Shown in pieces: positions 34,955 through 45,241 of a stretch of DNA of 64,000 nucleotides (the stretch's first letter is position 1; every line of letters starts with the position of its first letter). Origin of the DNA: Vibrio lentus (GTDB lineage Bacteria; Pseudomonadota; Gammaproteobacteria; Enterobacterales; Vibrionaceae); the NCBI RefSeq assembly GCF_030409755.1, contig NZ_JAUFQE010000001.1, positions 1,550,001-1,614,000 on the forward strand, written 5' to 3'. The notes under the pieces are model-generated. The model was not told where the DNA came from. It saw only the letters and a program-made list of their open reading frames with translations, and did not search any database. A program made the position numbers and the translations under genes.

Positions 34955-36475
34955 ATGATTTACGCACAGCCGGGTAGTGATAACGCAGTGGTTAACTTTA
35001 AAGCGCAATACGATAACTTTATCGGTGGCGAGTGGGTGAAGCCTGTCAGCGGCGAGTATTTTGATAACACTTCCCCAGTGAATGGTCAGGTGTATTGCCA
35101 AGTGGCACGCTCAACCGAGGCGGATATCAGCTTGGCACTCGATGTGGCGCATGCAGCTCGTGCAAGTTGGGCAGCAACGAGTGTGACTGAACGTTCGAAC
35201 ATCCTACTTAAAATTGCCGACCGCATTGAAGCGAACCTAGAAGAAATCGCGGTCGCTGAAACGTGGGAAAACGGCAAGCCTGTGCGTGAAACGCTAGCGG
35301 CGGACATTCCGTTGGTTGTCGATCACTTCCGTTATTTCGCGGGTTGTATCCGAGCACAAGAAGGCAGCGCAGCAGAACTCGATTCAAACACGGCGAGTTA
35401 CCACTTCCCTGAACCAATTGGCGTGGTTGGGCAGATCATTCCTTGGAACTTCCCGATCTTAATGGCGGCTTGGAAACTAGCACCGGCACTGGCAGCAGGA
35501 TGTTGTGTAGTGATGAAGCCAGCCGAGCAAACACCGACTTCGATTTTGGTGATGATGGAGAAGATCGCTGATCTTCTACCTGCTGGCGTGGTCAACATCG
35601 TGAATGGTTTTGGTAGCGAAGCGGGTCAAGCGTTAGCAACTAGCGATCGTTTGGCGAAGCTAGCGTTTACTGGTTCAACAGAGGTCGGCCACCATATCCT
35701 GAAATGTGCGGCTGAAAGTTTGATTCCATCAACGGTTGAGCTTGGCGGTAAGTCTCCAAACATCTACTTCCCAGACATATTTAACCATGAAGACGAATAC
35801 CTTGATAAGTGTGTTGAAGGCATGCTACTTGCGTTCTTCAACCAAGGTGAAGTGTGTACCTGTCCATCACGTGTGCTGATCCATGAATCGGTATACGACA
35901 AGTTCATCGCCAAGGTCGTTGAGCGTGCTCAAACGATTAAACAAGGTAACCCGTTAGACACTGATACTCAGGTTGGCGCACAAGCTTCAAAAGAGCAGTT
36001 CGATAAGATTCTGAGTTACCTAGAAATCGGTCGTCAAGAAGGTGCGAAAGTGCTAACAGGTGGTGAAATTGCGCAACAACCAGATGATCTCGGTAATGGC
36101 TATTACATTCAGCCAACCATGCTCGAAGGCAACAACAAGATGCGTGTATTCCAAGAAGAGATCTTTGGCCCTGTTATCGCGGTAACGACGTTTAAAGACG
36201 AAGCAGAAGCACTAGAGATAGCCAATGACACCGAGTATGGCTTGGGCGCAGGCGTGTGGACACGTGATGCAAACCTAGCGTATCGCATGGGTCGTAACAT
36301 TGAAGCGGGACGTATTTGGGTGAACTGTTACCACGCTTACCCAGCACATGCGGCGTTTGGTGGTTACAAAAAATCGGGCATTGGCCGTGAGACACATAAG
36401 ATGATGCTCGACCACTACCAAAATACGAAGAACCTGTTGATCAGCTACGATACTAATCCGTTGGGCTTCTTCTAA
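34955..36475 (+). CDS. exaC: NAD-dependent aldehyde dehydrogenase, ExaC/AldB type
   Basis: A 506-residue aldehyde dehydrogenase, likely oxidising acetaldehyde or another short aldehyde to the acid. Landmarks are '[24 protein letters not shown]', the NAD-binding '[11 protein letters not shown]', the general base in '[13 protein letters not shown]' and the catalytic Cys in '[15 protein letters not shown]'. The C-terminal '[28 protein letters not shown]' is typical of the group. The length equals that of P. aeruginosa ExaC and is close to E. coli AldB. ATG 34955 is preceded by AAGGATC. It is expressed from a sigma-54 promoter under the divergent AcoR-like activator. The substrate range is inferred from family and context. 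Confidence 0.92.
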   Translation: MIYAQPGSDNAVVNFKAQYDNFIGGEWVKPVSGEYFDNTSPVNGQVYCQVARSTEADISLALDVAHAARASWAATSVTERSNILLKIADRIEANLEEIAVAETWENGKPVRETLAADIPLVVDHFRYFAGCIRAQEGSAAELDSNTASYHFPEPIGVVGQIIPWNFPILMAAWKLAPALAAGCCVVMKPAEQTPTSILVMMEKIADLLPAGVVNIVNGFGSEAGQALATSDRLAKLAFTGSTEVGHHILKCAAESLIPSTVELGGKSPNIYFPDIFNHEDEYLDKCVEGMLLAFFNQGEVCTCPSRVLIHESVYDKFIAKVVERAQTIKQGNPLDTDTQVGAQASKEQFDKILSYLEIGRQEGAKVLTGGEIAQQPDDLGNGYYIQPTMLEGNNKMRVFQEEIFGPVIAVTTFKDEAEALEIANDTEYGLGAGVWTRDANLAYRMGRNIEAGRIWVNCYHAYPAHAAFGGYKKSGIGRETHKMMLDHYQNTKNLLISYDTNPLGFF

Positions 36476-36571
36476 TACAGGTTCGTTCTAAAAGTATGAG
36501 AATGAATCATGGGTACAAAGAATAACTAACAACGCAGTTGGCTTAATTAAGAAAAACAAAAAGTAAAACCA

Positions 36572-36605
36572 AAACGCCCGATTCATTCGAATTGGGCGTT
36601 TTTAT
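36572..36605. terminator. Terminator between exaC and the NUDIX gene
   Basis: AAACGCCC (36572-36579) pairs with GGGCGTTT (36594-36601), with GATTC/GAATT pairing extending the stem and T runs on the plus strand. It probably serves both convergent genes. Confidence 0.85.
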
Positions 36606-36617
36606 ATCTGAATCGCT

Positions 36618-37355
36618 CTAGCTTTGCGAAAAGAAGATCTCTGGCTTGTGGACAGGGCCATAGTTGCCTTCTAACTGAGTGAGTTCCAAACCTTGCTTTC
36701 CGATCAGAGAACCGACTAATTGGCGGTTAAATGGGTAGCTGTCAGGGTTGTTAATATACTCTTCAACATCAATCCATTTAGCTTCTGCAATTTCATCGGT
36801 GTCTTGAATCGCAATCTCTTGGGTTTGAGCGATAAGGTGGCAAATAAAGTAGAGGTTCGATTTGCCAAACTGATACGGGTGTCTCGTCGCCATGCCAACC
36901 ACAGAAACGAACGTTGCCTCGATACCGGTTTCTTCCAATGTTTCCCGAACAACCGATTCCTCAATACCTTCACCCAACTCAATATGGCCGCCCGGTAATT
37001 TGTAGCCCGTCATGCCGTGCTCTTTAATCATCAGCACTTGGTTGTGTTCGTTGGTGATCAACGCGCCAGCACCTAAGGTGTGGGTAGGGATGAAAGGTAC
37101 AAACTCTACAATCTCGGATTTGTGGATCAGCGTAATCTCGTCTTCTAGACAGTTGTGAAACACAAAGCCAAGCTCAGTCGCCACCGGAATAAGGTGCGAG
37201 AGTGAAATAGGCAAGCTAATCCAAATGATGCCTTTGTTATTCTGCTTTGAAAATTCGGTGATCTCGCTGAGTTCGGCATTGAATGAATCAACATTGTGAG
37301 GTGCTGTTGCTGGGTCAATGATGATGCCGTTAAATTTGTCGAGCGTAAATTCCAC
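36618..37355 (-). CDS. NUDIX hydrolase with N-terminal accessory domain
   Basis: A 245-residue protein. The NUDIX box is complete in 'GGHIELGEGIEESVVRETLEETGIEA' (about 121-146), so the enzyme should hydrolyse a nucleoside-diphosphate-linked substrate with Mg2+. The first 95 residues form a separate domain with '[28 protein letters not shown]', reminiscent of the pre-NUDIX acetyltransferase-like domain in eukaryotic NUDT6-like proteins and some marine bacteria. The substrate is not clear. It is alone on the minus strand; the terminator at 36572-36605 follows. Confidence 0.9.
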   Translation of the reverse strand: MEFTLDKFNGIIIDPATAPHNVDSFNAELSEITEFSKQNNKGIIWISLPISLSHLIPVATELGFVFHNCLEDEITLIHKSEIVEFVPFIPTHTLGAGALITNEHNQVLMIKEHGMTGYKLPGGHIELGEGIEESVVRETLEETGIEATFVSVVGMATRHPYQFGKSNLYFICHLIAQTQEIAIQDTDEIAEAKWIDVEEYINNPDSYPFNRQLVGSLIGKQGLELTQLEGNYGPVHKPEIFFSQS

Positions 37356-37571
37356 GAGTGATCCTTTATTATTTTTGATTTATAGGGCGTCGAGTATAGG
37401 TGGAGCTTATCGTATCTAAAGATCTTATAAAACCTTGAGTGCACGGCAATGATGGGTAAAAAGTGAGGGAGAGTTTAAGGCGGGCAGCTTGAAACAAAAA
37501 TTGCGCTAGAAACAAAAACTGCGCTTGGAAGCCAAAGCGCAGTTTTAAATCGGGTCTATTTGGGTTCGACG

Positions 37572-37973
37572 CTAACGAACATAGTTCGCATCGATACTCA
37601 CGTACCAGTGCTGAAGCTTGCCGTCAGATTTTTTGATCCACAAATCGTTGGTGTAGCTCTCGATTTTGCCGTTAACCGTTAAATTGAACGTGTTCTCGTC
37701 GAATTCGCCAAGTTTCACGAATTGGTCTGTGGTAACTAGGAACGGGTCCATGTCGTCCACGCCAACCACATCAGAAATCACATAGTAGTGGTAAGTCAGC
37801 GGCTTGCTCGCATCATTCGGGTTGCTGCGGTACGCCACAAGCTTGAACGGTTCCGTTAATGGAACGTCGAGCGTTTGCTTGTCCATGGTCGCTGGAATTG
37901 GGATAAACAGCCAAGCGGTAAACAGACCGCTCAATAAAACCATCAGGAAGAAAAGAGTCTTAATTGCTTTCAT
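37572..37973 (-). CDS. Hypothetical exported or membrane-anchored protein
   Basis: About 133 residues, unrecognised. A hydrophobic N-terminus at about 3-24 ('AIKTLFFLMVLLSGLFTAWLFIPI') acts as a signal anchor or signal peptide. The rest is beta-rich, with 'FKLVAYRSNPNDASKPLTYHYYVIS' and 'FNLTVNGKIESYTNDLWIKKSDGKLQHWYVS'. Start at ATG 37973 with AAGG upstream; TTG 37985 is in frame but less likely. No neighbour on the same strand is close. It probably acts in the periplasm. Confidence 0.7.
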   Translation of the reverse strand: MKAIKTLFFLMVLLSGLFTAWLFIPIPATMDKQTLDVPLTEPFKLVAYRSNPNDASKPLTYHYYVISDVVGVDDMDPFLVTTDQFVKLGEFDENTFNLTVNGKIESYTNDLWIKKSDGKLQHWYVSIDANYVR

Positions 37974-38118
37974 AGCAACCTTCAAAATAGGTGATGTTGA
38001 AGACGCTATGGTAACAGGTTTGAATTGTTGATTGTAAGAGTATGAATAAGTGAAGGCGGCACCTGTCTGTTAGGAAGTTTGAATGAATTGACACACTGTT
38101 CATAAGTCACTATCTACA

Positions 38119-38451
38119 CTAGTGCGAGTGACCTTGAGATAGGTTGATCATCACAACACCTGCCGCCACAAATAACATACCAACCCACACCATAGTATCG
38201 AGGTGTTGGCGGTAAACAAACGTAGAAATCAAGCTCACGGTGACGATAGCCAAGCCCGCCCATAAAGAGTGCACTACACCAACTGGCATCCCTTTCATCG
38301 CTTGGCTCAAAAATAGAAATGCAGCTAAGTGTCCTGAAATCACCAATAGAGCAGGGATGGGTTTAGACAAACTGAAACCGTCGGTTGCTTTAAGTGCTAC
38401 GTGAGAAAGTGCTTCCGCCATCACGCCCATCATTAAGAAAAACCAGCTCAT
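38119..38451 (-). CDS. Small multidrug resistance (SMR/EmrE-like) transporter
   Basis: A 110-residue protein with four transmembrane helices. The membrane-embedded Glu in 'MGVMAEALSHVALKATDGFS' is the proton/cation-coupling residue of the family. Later helices follow the SMR pattern 'GHLAAFLFLSQAMKGMPVGVVHSLWAGLAIVTVSLISTFVYRQ'. Start at ATG 38451 is given by AAGGTACGACT. An upstream open stretch of 43 codons carries no ribosome site and is not used. Substrates are cationic compounds, or guanidinium in the Gdx branch. No guanidine riboswitch motif was seen upstream. Confidence 0.88.
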   Translation of the reverse strand: MSWFFLMMGVMAEALSHVALKATDGFSLSKPIPALLVISGHLAAFLFLSQAMKGMPVGVVHSLWAGLAIVTVSLISTFVYRQHLDTMVWVGMLFVAAGVVMINLSQGHSH

Positions 38452-38560
38452 AGTCGTACCTTTTAGTTGTATTGTTTTTTGTTGGTATAGCGGGGTATTT
38501 GAAAGTGTTAATCGTTGTTGCTGCTCTTTAGTCACAGCGTATTTGCCCAAACAGCAGGCA

Positions 38561-38600
38561 CAAAAAAGCCCACACCTCACGCTTTTGCAAGGTGTGGGCT
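38561..38600 (-). terminator. Terminator of fghA
   Basis: AGCCCACACCT (38567-38577) and AGGTGTGGGCT (38590-38600) form an 11-bp stem. On the minus strand TTTTTTG follows directly. It lies 13 bases after the fghA stop. Confidence 0.9.
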
Positions 38601-38612
38601 AAATCGGTGTGA

Positions 38613-39452
38613 CTACTTGTTTAGGTAAGCTGCGTGGAACTCAATGTGCTCATCAATAAAGCTAGAGATGAAGAAGTAGCTATGGTCGTAACCTGGCTGC
38701 ATACGTAGCTCTAAATCGGCATTGGTTACCTTAGCCGCTTCGACTAATTGCTCAGGCTTTAGCTGCTCAATCAGGAAGTTATCGGCTTCACCTTGGTCAA
38801 CCAACATTGGCAGCTTAGTGCCTTTGGTTTTTAGAAGCTCAGAGGCATCGTAGTGTTTCCACTCTTCAATATCTAAGCCTAGATATTGGTTGAATGCTTT
38901 TTGTCCCCAAGGGCATTGCATTGGGTTGGTGATTGGGCTGAATGCCGAGATAGAACGGTAGCTATCTTCGTTTTTGATACCAATCGTTAGGGCACCGTGT
39001 CCGCCCATGCTGTGACCTGAAATAGATTTCACAGACGTTACTGGGAAGAAAGATTCAATCAAAGCTGGGAGCTCTGTTACCACGTAATCGTACATGTGGT
39101 AATGGCTGTCCCATGGTGCTTGAGTGGCATTCACATAGAAGCCTGCACCTTGGCCGAGATCGTAACTTTCATTGTCGGCAACGCCTTCGCCGCGCGGGCT
39201 TGTATCTGGGGCAACAATAGCGATGCCTTGCTCAGCCGCAGCTTTGAACGCGCCGGCTTTTTGCATGAAGTTTTCATCGGTACAGGTTAAGCCTGATAAC
39301 CAATACAAAACAGGAACTGGGTTTTCTTTGCTTGCGTTAGGCGGCAAGAAAATCGCAAAACGCATGTTGCAGTCAAGCGTTGCAGAAAAGTGGGTGTATT
39401 GTTTATGCCAACCACCAGCAACCTTTGCTTGGCTAATGTTTTCGATTGTCAT
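38613..39452 (-). CDS. fghA: S-formylglutathione hydrolase
   Basis: The 279-residue alpha/beta hydrolase (esterase D) hydrolyses S-formylglutathione to formate and glutathione, the second step of glutathione-dependent formaldehyde oxidation. Landmarks are 'PVLYWLSGLTCTDENFMQKAG' at about 47-67 with the oxyanion-site residues, the nucleophile in 'SISGHSMGGHGAL', an acidic 'QGEADNFL' and the catalytic His in 'QPGYDHSYFFIS'. It lies directly downstream of frmA on the same strand and is therefore probably cotranscribed. The intervening 155 bases carry two hairpins. Confidence 0.95.
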   Translation of the reverse strand: MTIENISQAKVAGGWHKQYTHFSATLDCNMRFAIFLPPNASKENPVPVLYWLSGLTCTDENFMQKAGAFKAAAEQGIAIVAPDTSPRGEGVADNESYDLGQGAGFYVNATQAPWDSHYHMYDYVVTELPALIESFFPVTSVKSISGHSMGGHGALTIGIKNEDSYRSISAFSPITNPMQCPWGQKAFNQYLGLDIEEWKHYDASELLKTKGTKLPMLVDQGEADNFLIEQLKPEQLVEAAKVTNADLELRMQPGYDHSYFFISSFIDEHIEFHAAYLNK

Positions 39453-39511
39453 CTATTGTGCTCCGTTAGGTTGATGGTTTTGGGGAGTAACTTGTCTATG
39501 TCATTTAAAGT

Positions 39512-39603
39512 TTCACCACCCACCGGGCAGGAGGTGGTGAAGACAGTTTGTTGCTTTTCATTTATAGCTTTGGCCTCGATGCTCGAAAGAATCGAGGCCA
39601 AGG
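39512..39603 (-). other. Two stem-loops between frmA and fghA
   Basis: TTCACCACC (39512-39520) pairs with GGTGGTGAA (39533-39541). A second stem, TTGGCCTCGAT (39570-39580), pairs with ATCGAGGCCAA (39591-39601). Neither has a strong T run. They may lower read-through or set mRNA ends within the operon. Confidence 0.5.
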
Positions 39604-39607
39604 AGAA

Positions 39608-40813
<1,206 letters not shown>

Positions 40814-40910
40814 TTAAGAGTAGTTGAGCTTAATTGTTTCCGCTCTCTCGTTTTGTTGGAGCTAGTATAGGTGCGAGTGCATGTTTTGATAATCCCCTTA
40901 AATAGAAAAT

Positions 40911-40934
40911 TATTATTACGCATATGTAATAATA
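40911..40934. promoter_or_regulatory. Palindromic operator candidate for frmA
   Basis: TATTATTAC-GCATAT-GTAATAATA is a 9-bp inverted repeat around a 6-base centre, about 155 bases upstream of the frmA start. The regulator is unknown. Confidence 0.5.
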
Positions 40935-41153
40935 GGTGTAGAAAGCTGATCTGTTTTCCCAGTGATTACTTTATTCGGATCGAGTCGGTTTTGGATGGAG
41001 GGCTACTTATCCAAATAGTCTGAATGCATAGCTACCATTGATGTTTGGGTGGTTGTCTTATGGCGGCTTATATATTAATAACTGATTCGTACGGTAGAGT
41101 CATCAATACTCATGATCGTTACTAACTAATTGAATTTTAAGGATTGAAGCAAT

Positions 41154-41183
41154 GTCGCATAAGCACTCTGTATGCGACGTTTT
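41154..41183 (+). terminator. Terminator-like hairpin upstream of the metallophosphoesterase gene
   Basis: GTCGCATA (41154-41161) pairs with TATGCGAC (41171-41178), followed by GTTTTG. No coding gene on the plus strand precedes it, so it may be an attenuator or the end of an unannotated short transcript. Confidence 0.4.
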
Positions 41184-41266
41184 GTAAGATATCAGAAACA
41201 ATAGTGTCATTTTTCTCACCTAATCTCCTCGCCAAATTTTGAGTTCTAACTTTTTGGGAAGAGAAA

Positions 41267-43435
41267 ATGAAAAATAGTACATTGACCGTACTGTCAGGCT
41301 TGATAGCAACAGCATTGGTCGGTTGCAATTCAAGTTCGCCAAGTGATGACAGCGGCAATATGGATAGCGCAGTGCAAGTGGCGTTCATGCCTGATATCCA
41401 TTTCCATGATGTTTACGGTGATTTTCAGGACGGCTCGTTCGAAGGGTTACCTAATGCAATCAGTGGTAAGAATGCAACGATCAGAACGATGGAGTCTCAG
41501 ATGAACTCTACCCGTCTATTCAACGAAAACTATTTCGCGATGATCGCAGCGCTTGATGATGTGGTTGAGCGCGGTGTGAAGTACGTAGCACTGCCGGGGG
41601 ACTTTAGTGACGACGGTCAGCCAGTACATATGCGTGGATTAGTGAGCATTTTTGACCACTATCGTGACACGTACGGCCTTGAGTTTTTTGCAGCGCCTGG
41701 CAACCACGATCCAGTGAGGCCATTTACTATCCCTGCGGGTAAGTCGGACTTTTTGGGGGAAGGGGGTAAGAACCAACGTATTTATAGTCGGGGTAAAGAA
41801 GAGTGTGTTGGCTATGAAGATGAGTGGACAACCATTCCCGGTGACGGCGATAACCTAGCAATCATTTGTACTGAAGAAGTTCGCGAATGGGGCTATGAAG
41901 AGATCATGGGTATCTTAGGCACTCACGGTTTCTATCCTCAGCAAGATTATCTCTACTTTGAAACGCCTTACAGTAGTGACCAAGCTCGTGCCAACTACAG
42001 CTATGATTTAGCCAAAGAAGAAGCGGCTTTTGACCAACGTATGTACGAGATCTGTTATGAAGGCACAGGTGGCAGTTACAAAGAGAGTGGCTATACAAGT
42101 TGTTCTGAAGTACCTGATACCAGCTACTTAGTTGAGCCAGTTAAAGGGCTGTGGTTATTGGCCATTGATGCGAATGTCTATCGCCCTAAAGAAAACTCGT
42201 CTGATAACTCTGTCGATGGCGACACGTTTGATGGTTCAAGCAGCGCTGGCTATAACATGATGCTGACTCACAAAGAACACGTGATCGATTGGATCTCTGA
42301 TGTGGTAAAAGCAGCGAAAGAGCAGAACAAGACGCTTGTCTCTTTCTCACACTTCCCAATGACTGATTTCTATAACGGTGCTTCTGAAGAGATTGAAGAT
42401 CTGTTTGGTGAAGGTAGTCATCAACTGGCGCGTGAACCGGATGACAATACCAGTCGAGCATTGGCTGCAACGGGCTTAAACATCCACGTTGGCGGTCACA
42501 TGCACTTTAACGATACAGGTAAGAAAAGCTTCAATATCGATGGTGTTCAGCACACGCTCTTTAATATCCAAGCGCCATCGTTAGCGGGTTACATCCCAGC
42601 TTACAAGCTGCTGAACATTCGCCCTGATAACCAGATCGAAGTTGAAACCGTAGTGATTGACCAAGTGGCTCGTTACAACGAACTGTTTAGTCACTACGAA
42701 GAAGAGCATGAGTACTTAACAGCAAACGCAAGTAATGAGGAAGAAGAAGCTAAGATATGGGATATCAATATTCTTGATTCAAAGAGTTACTATGAACTCA
42801 CTGACTGGCATATCCGTGAATTAACGCGCTTGCGTTTCCTTCCTAGTGATTGGCCAATCGAAATGCGTGAAATGATCATGCACATGAACGGTGAAGAGAT
42901 GATGATCATGTCTCAACTAGAAACGCAGTTCACGGTTTGTCAGCTAGCAAATGAACTGGGCTATGACGTAGGAACTTGCGTTGAAAATGGTGTGGATGAC
43001 TACGAGCAATTCCAACAAGATTGGCAGGCTGCCAAAGTAGAAGCTGAGGTTTTGGCATCTACTGAGGGGTTAAGCTTAGCTGACTTTGCAGAGTGGAGCG
43101 GTGAGCTATTAGCGACGGATTTCTACAGACTACGTAATGCAGACGAACTGGCATTCCGTGATATTGGTGAAACACAGCTGCGCCAATACGAACTGCTAAG
43201 CCGAGAGCTTGCCGAGTTTGATGGCACGGTAGATTCAGAGCTAGGCGATCTTGGCCAATATACCGTAGGTGAAGTGTTCCGCTCTCGTTTCGGTAGTTTG
43301 TTTGTGATTCTTGAAAAATTCGCAACAGGCCAAGCAAGTGACCACTTCTTGATTGATATCGACCAACAAACCTTGACCGATCTAAAAGGTGAAGTGAAGC
43401 GCGATATTCTAAGAGGCTCAACGTCAGCAAATTAA
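41267..43435 (+). CDS. Large lipoprotein metallophosphoesterase
   Basis: A 722-residue exported calcineurin-like phosphoesterase. The lipobox 'TALVGC' puts the lipid-modified Cys at residue 20. Metal-binding motifs are 'MPDIHFHD' (Asp 43, His 45), 'LPGDFSDDG', 'APGNHDP', 'SFSHFPMTD' and 'VGGHMHFND', in that order, a complete di-metal site. The last ~250 residues form a helical, acid-rich extension without a known motif. The protein likely works at the outer membrane on a phosphoester from the medium; the substrate is unknown. It is transcribed alone, with a GU-containing terminator at 43461-43498. Length is greater than that of typical single-domain members. Confidence 0.88.
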   Translation: MKNSTLTVLSGLIATALVGCNSSSPSDDSGNMDSAVQVAFMPDIHFHDVYGDFQDGSFEGLPNAISGKNATIRTMESQMNSTRLFNENYFAMIAALDDVVERGVKYVALPGDFSDDGQPVHMRGLVSIFDHYRDTYGLEFFAAPGNHDPVRPFTIPAGKSDFLGEGGKNQRIYSRGKEECVGYEDEWTTIPGDGDNLAIICTEEVREWGYEEIMGILGTHGFYPQQDYLYFETPYSSDQARANYSYDLAKEEAAFDQRMYEICYEGTGGSYKESGYTSCSEVPDTSYLVEPVKGLWLLAIDANVYRPKENSSDNSVDGDTFDGSSSAGYNMMLTHKEHVIDWISDVVKAAKEQNKTLVSFSHFPMTDFYNGASEEIEDLFGEGSHQLAREPDDNTSRALAATGLNIHVGGHMHFNDTGKKSFNIDGVQHTLFNIQAPSLAGYIPAYKLLNIRPDNQIEVETVVIDQVARYNELFSHYEEEHEYLTANASNEEEEAKIWDINILDSKSYYELTDWHIRELTRLRFLPSDWPIEMREMIMHMNGEEMMIMSQLETQFTVCQLANELGYDVGTCVENGVDDYEQFQQDWQAAKVEAEVLASTEGLSLADFAEWSGELLATDFYRLRNADELAFRDIGETQLRQYELLSRELAEFDGTVDSELGDLGQYTVGEVFRSRFGSLFVILEKFATGQASDHFLIDIDQQTLTDLKGEVKRDILRGSTSAN

Positions 43436-43460
43436 GCGTCTAAATGATTAGATTAATGAA

Positions 43461-43498
43461 GGGCCTGCTAGCCACGAGTTAGTGGGCTCTTTTGTTTG
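43461..43498 (+). terminator. Terminator of the metallophosphoesterase gene
   Basis: GGGCCTGCTAGC (43461-43472) pairs with GTTAGTGGGCTC (43478-43489) using several G-T pairs, followed by TTTTGTTTG. Confidence 0.65.
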
Positions 43499-43636
43499 TC
43501 TGAGCGTAGGTTTAATCGAGAATTACACCTAAGAATTTTTAAGGTGCATCATAATAATTACTTGCTGAAAATCGCATGAATCGGAAATAAAACTACAATA
43601 TTCTGAGCGCCGTATTTTATAGTTGTGGACTAAAAC

Positions 43637-43981
43637 ATGCTTTTATCTCTCCCACCTCCAGTGATGCTATCACTCGCCATCGTGCTTGAAGTTGTCGCGA
43701 CTTCTCTATTACCTAAAACGCAACAGTTTACCTCTTTACCCGCGACTGCCGCAGTGCTAGTCGGTTATGGCTTTGCTTTCTATCTGTTGTCTCTCACGGT
43801 TCAAACTATGTCTTTAGGTGTGGCATATGCGATTTGGTGTGGGGCAGGGATCGTGCTAGTCGCAGCACTGTCTTGGCTGGTCTACGGACAAAAACTCGAT
43901 ATTTTCGCGATCATTGGGATCGCTTTGATTTTGGTGGGCGTCGTGATTATTAACTTGTTTTCGACGTCGGTGAGTCATTAG
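43637..43981 (+). CDS. Small multidrug resistance transporter
   Basis: A 114-residue four-helix SMR protein. The coupling Glu is in 'LSLAIVLEVVATSLLPKT'. 'GYGFAFYLLSLTVQTMSLGVAYAIWCGAGIVLVAALSWLVYGQKLD' matches the Qac/EmrE branch, including the 'AYAIWCGAG' motif. It is a likely proton-coupled exporter of quaternary or polyaromatic cations. The gene is monocistronic. It is only distantly similar to the other SMR gene at 38.1 kb and is unlikely to be a recent duplicate. No obvious regulatory motif is seen upstream. Confidence 0.92.
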   Translation: MLLSLPPPVMLSLAIVLEVVATSLLPKTQQFTSLPATAAVLVGYGFAFYLLSLTVQTMSLGVAYAIWCGAGIVLVAALSWLVYGQKLDIFAIIGIALILVGVVIINLFSTSVSH

Positions 43982-44055
43982 GTTACCTGTAACTCTATAC
44001 TAGACGTTTTGTTAATGTAGCTCGTTGATTTTGCGAAGTGTTGATGATAATTAAG

Positions 44056-44082
44056 AAAAGGTAGTGACTTTCCGCCACTACC
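44056..44082 (-). terminator. Terminator of nanA
   Basis: GGTAGTG (44060-44066) pairs with CACTACC (44076-44082). On the minus strand TTTTCTT follows. It lies about 13 bases after the nanA stop. Confidence 0.75.
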
Positions 44083-44094
44083 ATATTCAGGGTA

Positions 44095-44988
44095 TTATTT
44101 TACAAAATTTGCTTTGCGCATTCTTTCTATAACCGTTTCTTTTTGAGCATTGCTTAACGGCGTCAATGGAAGGCGAGGGTTGCCGGCATTTATATCGTGC
44201 AGTGCCATCGCTACTTTGCCCGCTGCGACTCCACCAAAGTCAACTAACACTCTGATTAACTCAATAACGTTGTCCATACCACGGTTTACCTTTTCGATAT
44301 CACCATTGTTAAAGTCAGCGATGATTTCGTGGAAATGAGGGGCTGCATAGTTGTATGTGCTACCTACTGCGCTCTTAGCACCTAATGCAAGAGCTGCTGG
44401 TAAGAACTCGTCTACACCGAATGGGATGTCGAACTTGCCATCACACGCGCGCAGGCAGCGCTGGTATTCGTAAAGATCAGTACAGTTAAACTTTAATCCC
44501 GACAAGTTTGGAATTCTCTTATCTGCGGCGATCAGAAATTGTTCCATATCCAAGTTTACGCCAGACATGCTCGAATGGTAGTAGTAGAAACCTTTAGATG
44601 GTGCAGCTGCTGCGATAGTTGCGCAGTATTCAACGAGCGCATCAATTGAGCTAGGTTTAAAGAAACATGGACCGATTGCAGATGTTGCTAAAATGTCTAA
44701 TGTTTCAGCGTGACGAGTCAACTCTAGGCTGTCTTCGATGCTTAGAGATCCAGTGTGGATAATCAAATCTAACTGCTTATCAGCAGCTTGTACCCAGCGT
44801 TCTGCGATTGCTTTTCTTTCTGCAACACTACAATGAATACCTTCTCCGGTCGTACCACAAATGTAGGCACCAGTGACCCCATCTTTAATTAGATGAGCAG
44901 CAATTTTATCAATTTCTTGAAAGTTCACCTGGTTATTATCATCAAATGGGGTATGGGGAGCAGCGATCAAACCAGTTAGTTTTTTCAT
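44095..44988 (-). CDS. nanA: N-acetylneuraminate lyase
   Basis: The 297-residue class I aldolase splits sialic acid into N-acetylmannosamine and pyruvate. TIM-barrel landmarks are 'ICGTTGEGIHCSVAERK' (the carboxylate-binding loop) and the catalytic Tyr in 'GFYYYHSSMSGVN'. The Schiff-base Lys is in 'LSGLKFNCTDLYEY', followed by 'GVDEFLPAALALGAKSAVGSTYNY'. The sequence resembles the eukaryote-like NanA branch found in Vibrio and Photobacterium. It diverges from the RpiR regulator gene across a 253-base spacer that carries two palindromes. Confidence 0.94.
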   Translation of the reverse strand: MKKLTGLIAAPHTPFDDNNQVNFQEIDKIAAHLIKDGVTGAYICGTTGEGIHCSVAERKAIAERWVQAADKQLDLIIHTGSLSIEDSLELTRHAETLDILATSAIGPCFFKPSSIDALVEYCATIAAAAPSKGFYYYHSSMSGVNLDMEQFLIAADKRIPNLSGLKFNCTDLYEYQRCLRACDGKFDIPFGVDEFLPAALALGAKSAVGSTYNYAAPHFHEIIADFNNGDIEKVNRGMDNVIELIRVLVDFGGVAAGKVAMALHDINAGNPRLPLTPLSNAQKETVIERMRKANFVK

Positions 44989-45017
44989 ATTAGGAATACT
45001 CTTAGTCTTGAAGAATG

Positions 45018-45035
45018 TAACGCCAATTGGCGTTA
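45018..45035. promoter_or_regulatory. Palindrome at the nanA promoter
   Basis: A perfect 18-bp palindrome, TAACGCCAATTGGCGTTA, 30 bases upstream of the nanA start codon. It could block RNA polymerase if occupied; it differs from the GGAGT boxes nearby, so a second regulator is possible. Confidence 0.6.
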
Positions 45036-45058
45036 TACTGTATTTTTTTTAATATTAT

Positions 45059-45071
45059 GGAGTTTTACTCC
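45059..45071. promoter_or_regulatory. NanR-type (RpiR) box upstream of nanA
   Basis: GGAGT-TTT-ACTCC, symmetrical. The same half-sites appear upstream of nagA and nanE. Assignment to the local RpiR regulator is inference from their distribution. Confidence 0.6.
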
Positions 45072-45241
45072 TTTGTATAGTTATTTTTGATAAGTGTTAG
45101 AGTATCTTCATGGAGTTGTGCACCAGATCAAAGTTTATATTCGGAGTGTAATGACATACAATAGGGCGCCTATTCATAGATATGAACATTACAACAATAG
45201 AAATATAGTGCGAGAGCAGAGTTTTTAAGGGTATTGATTAA

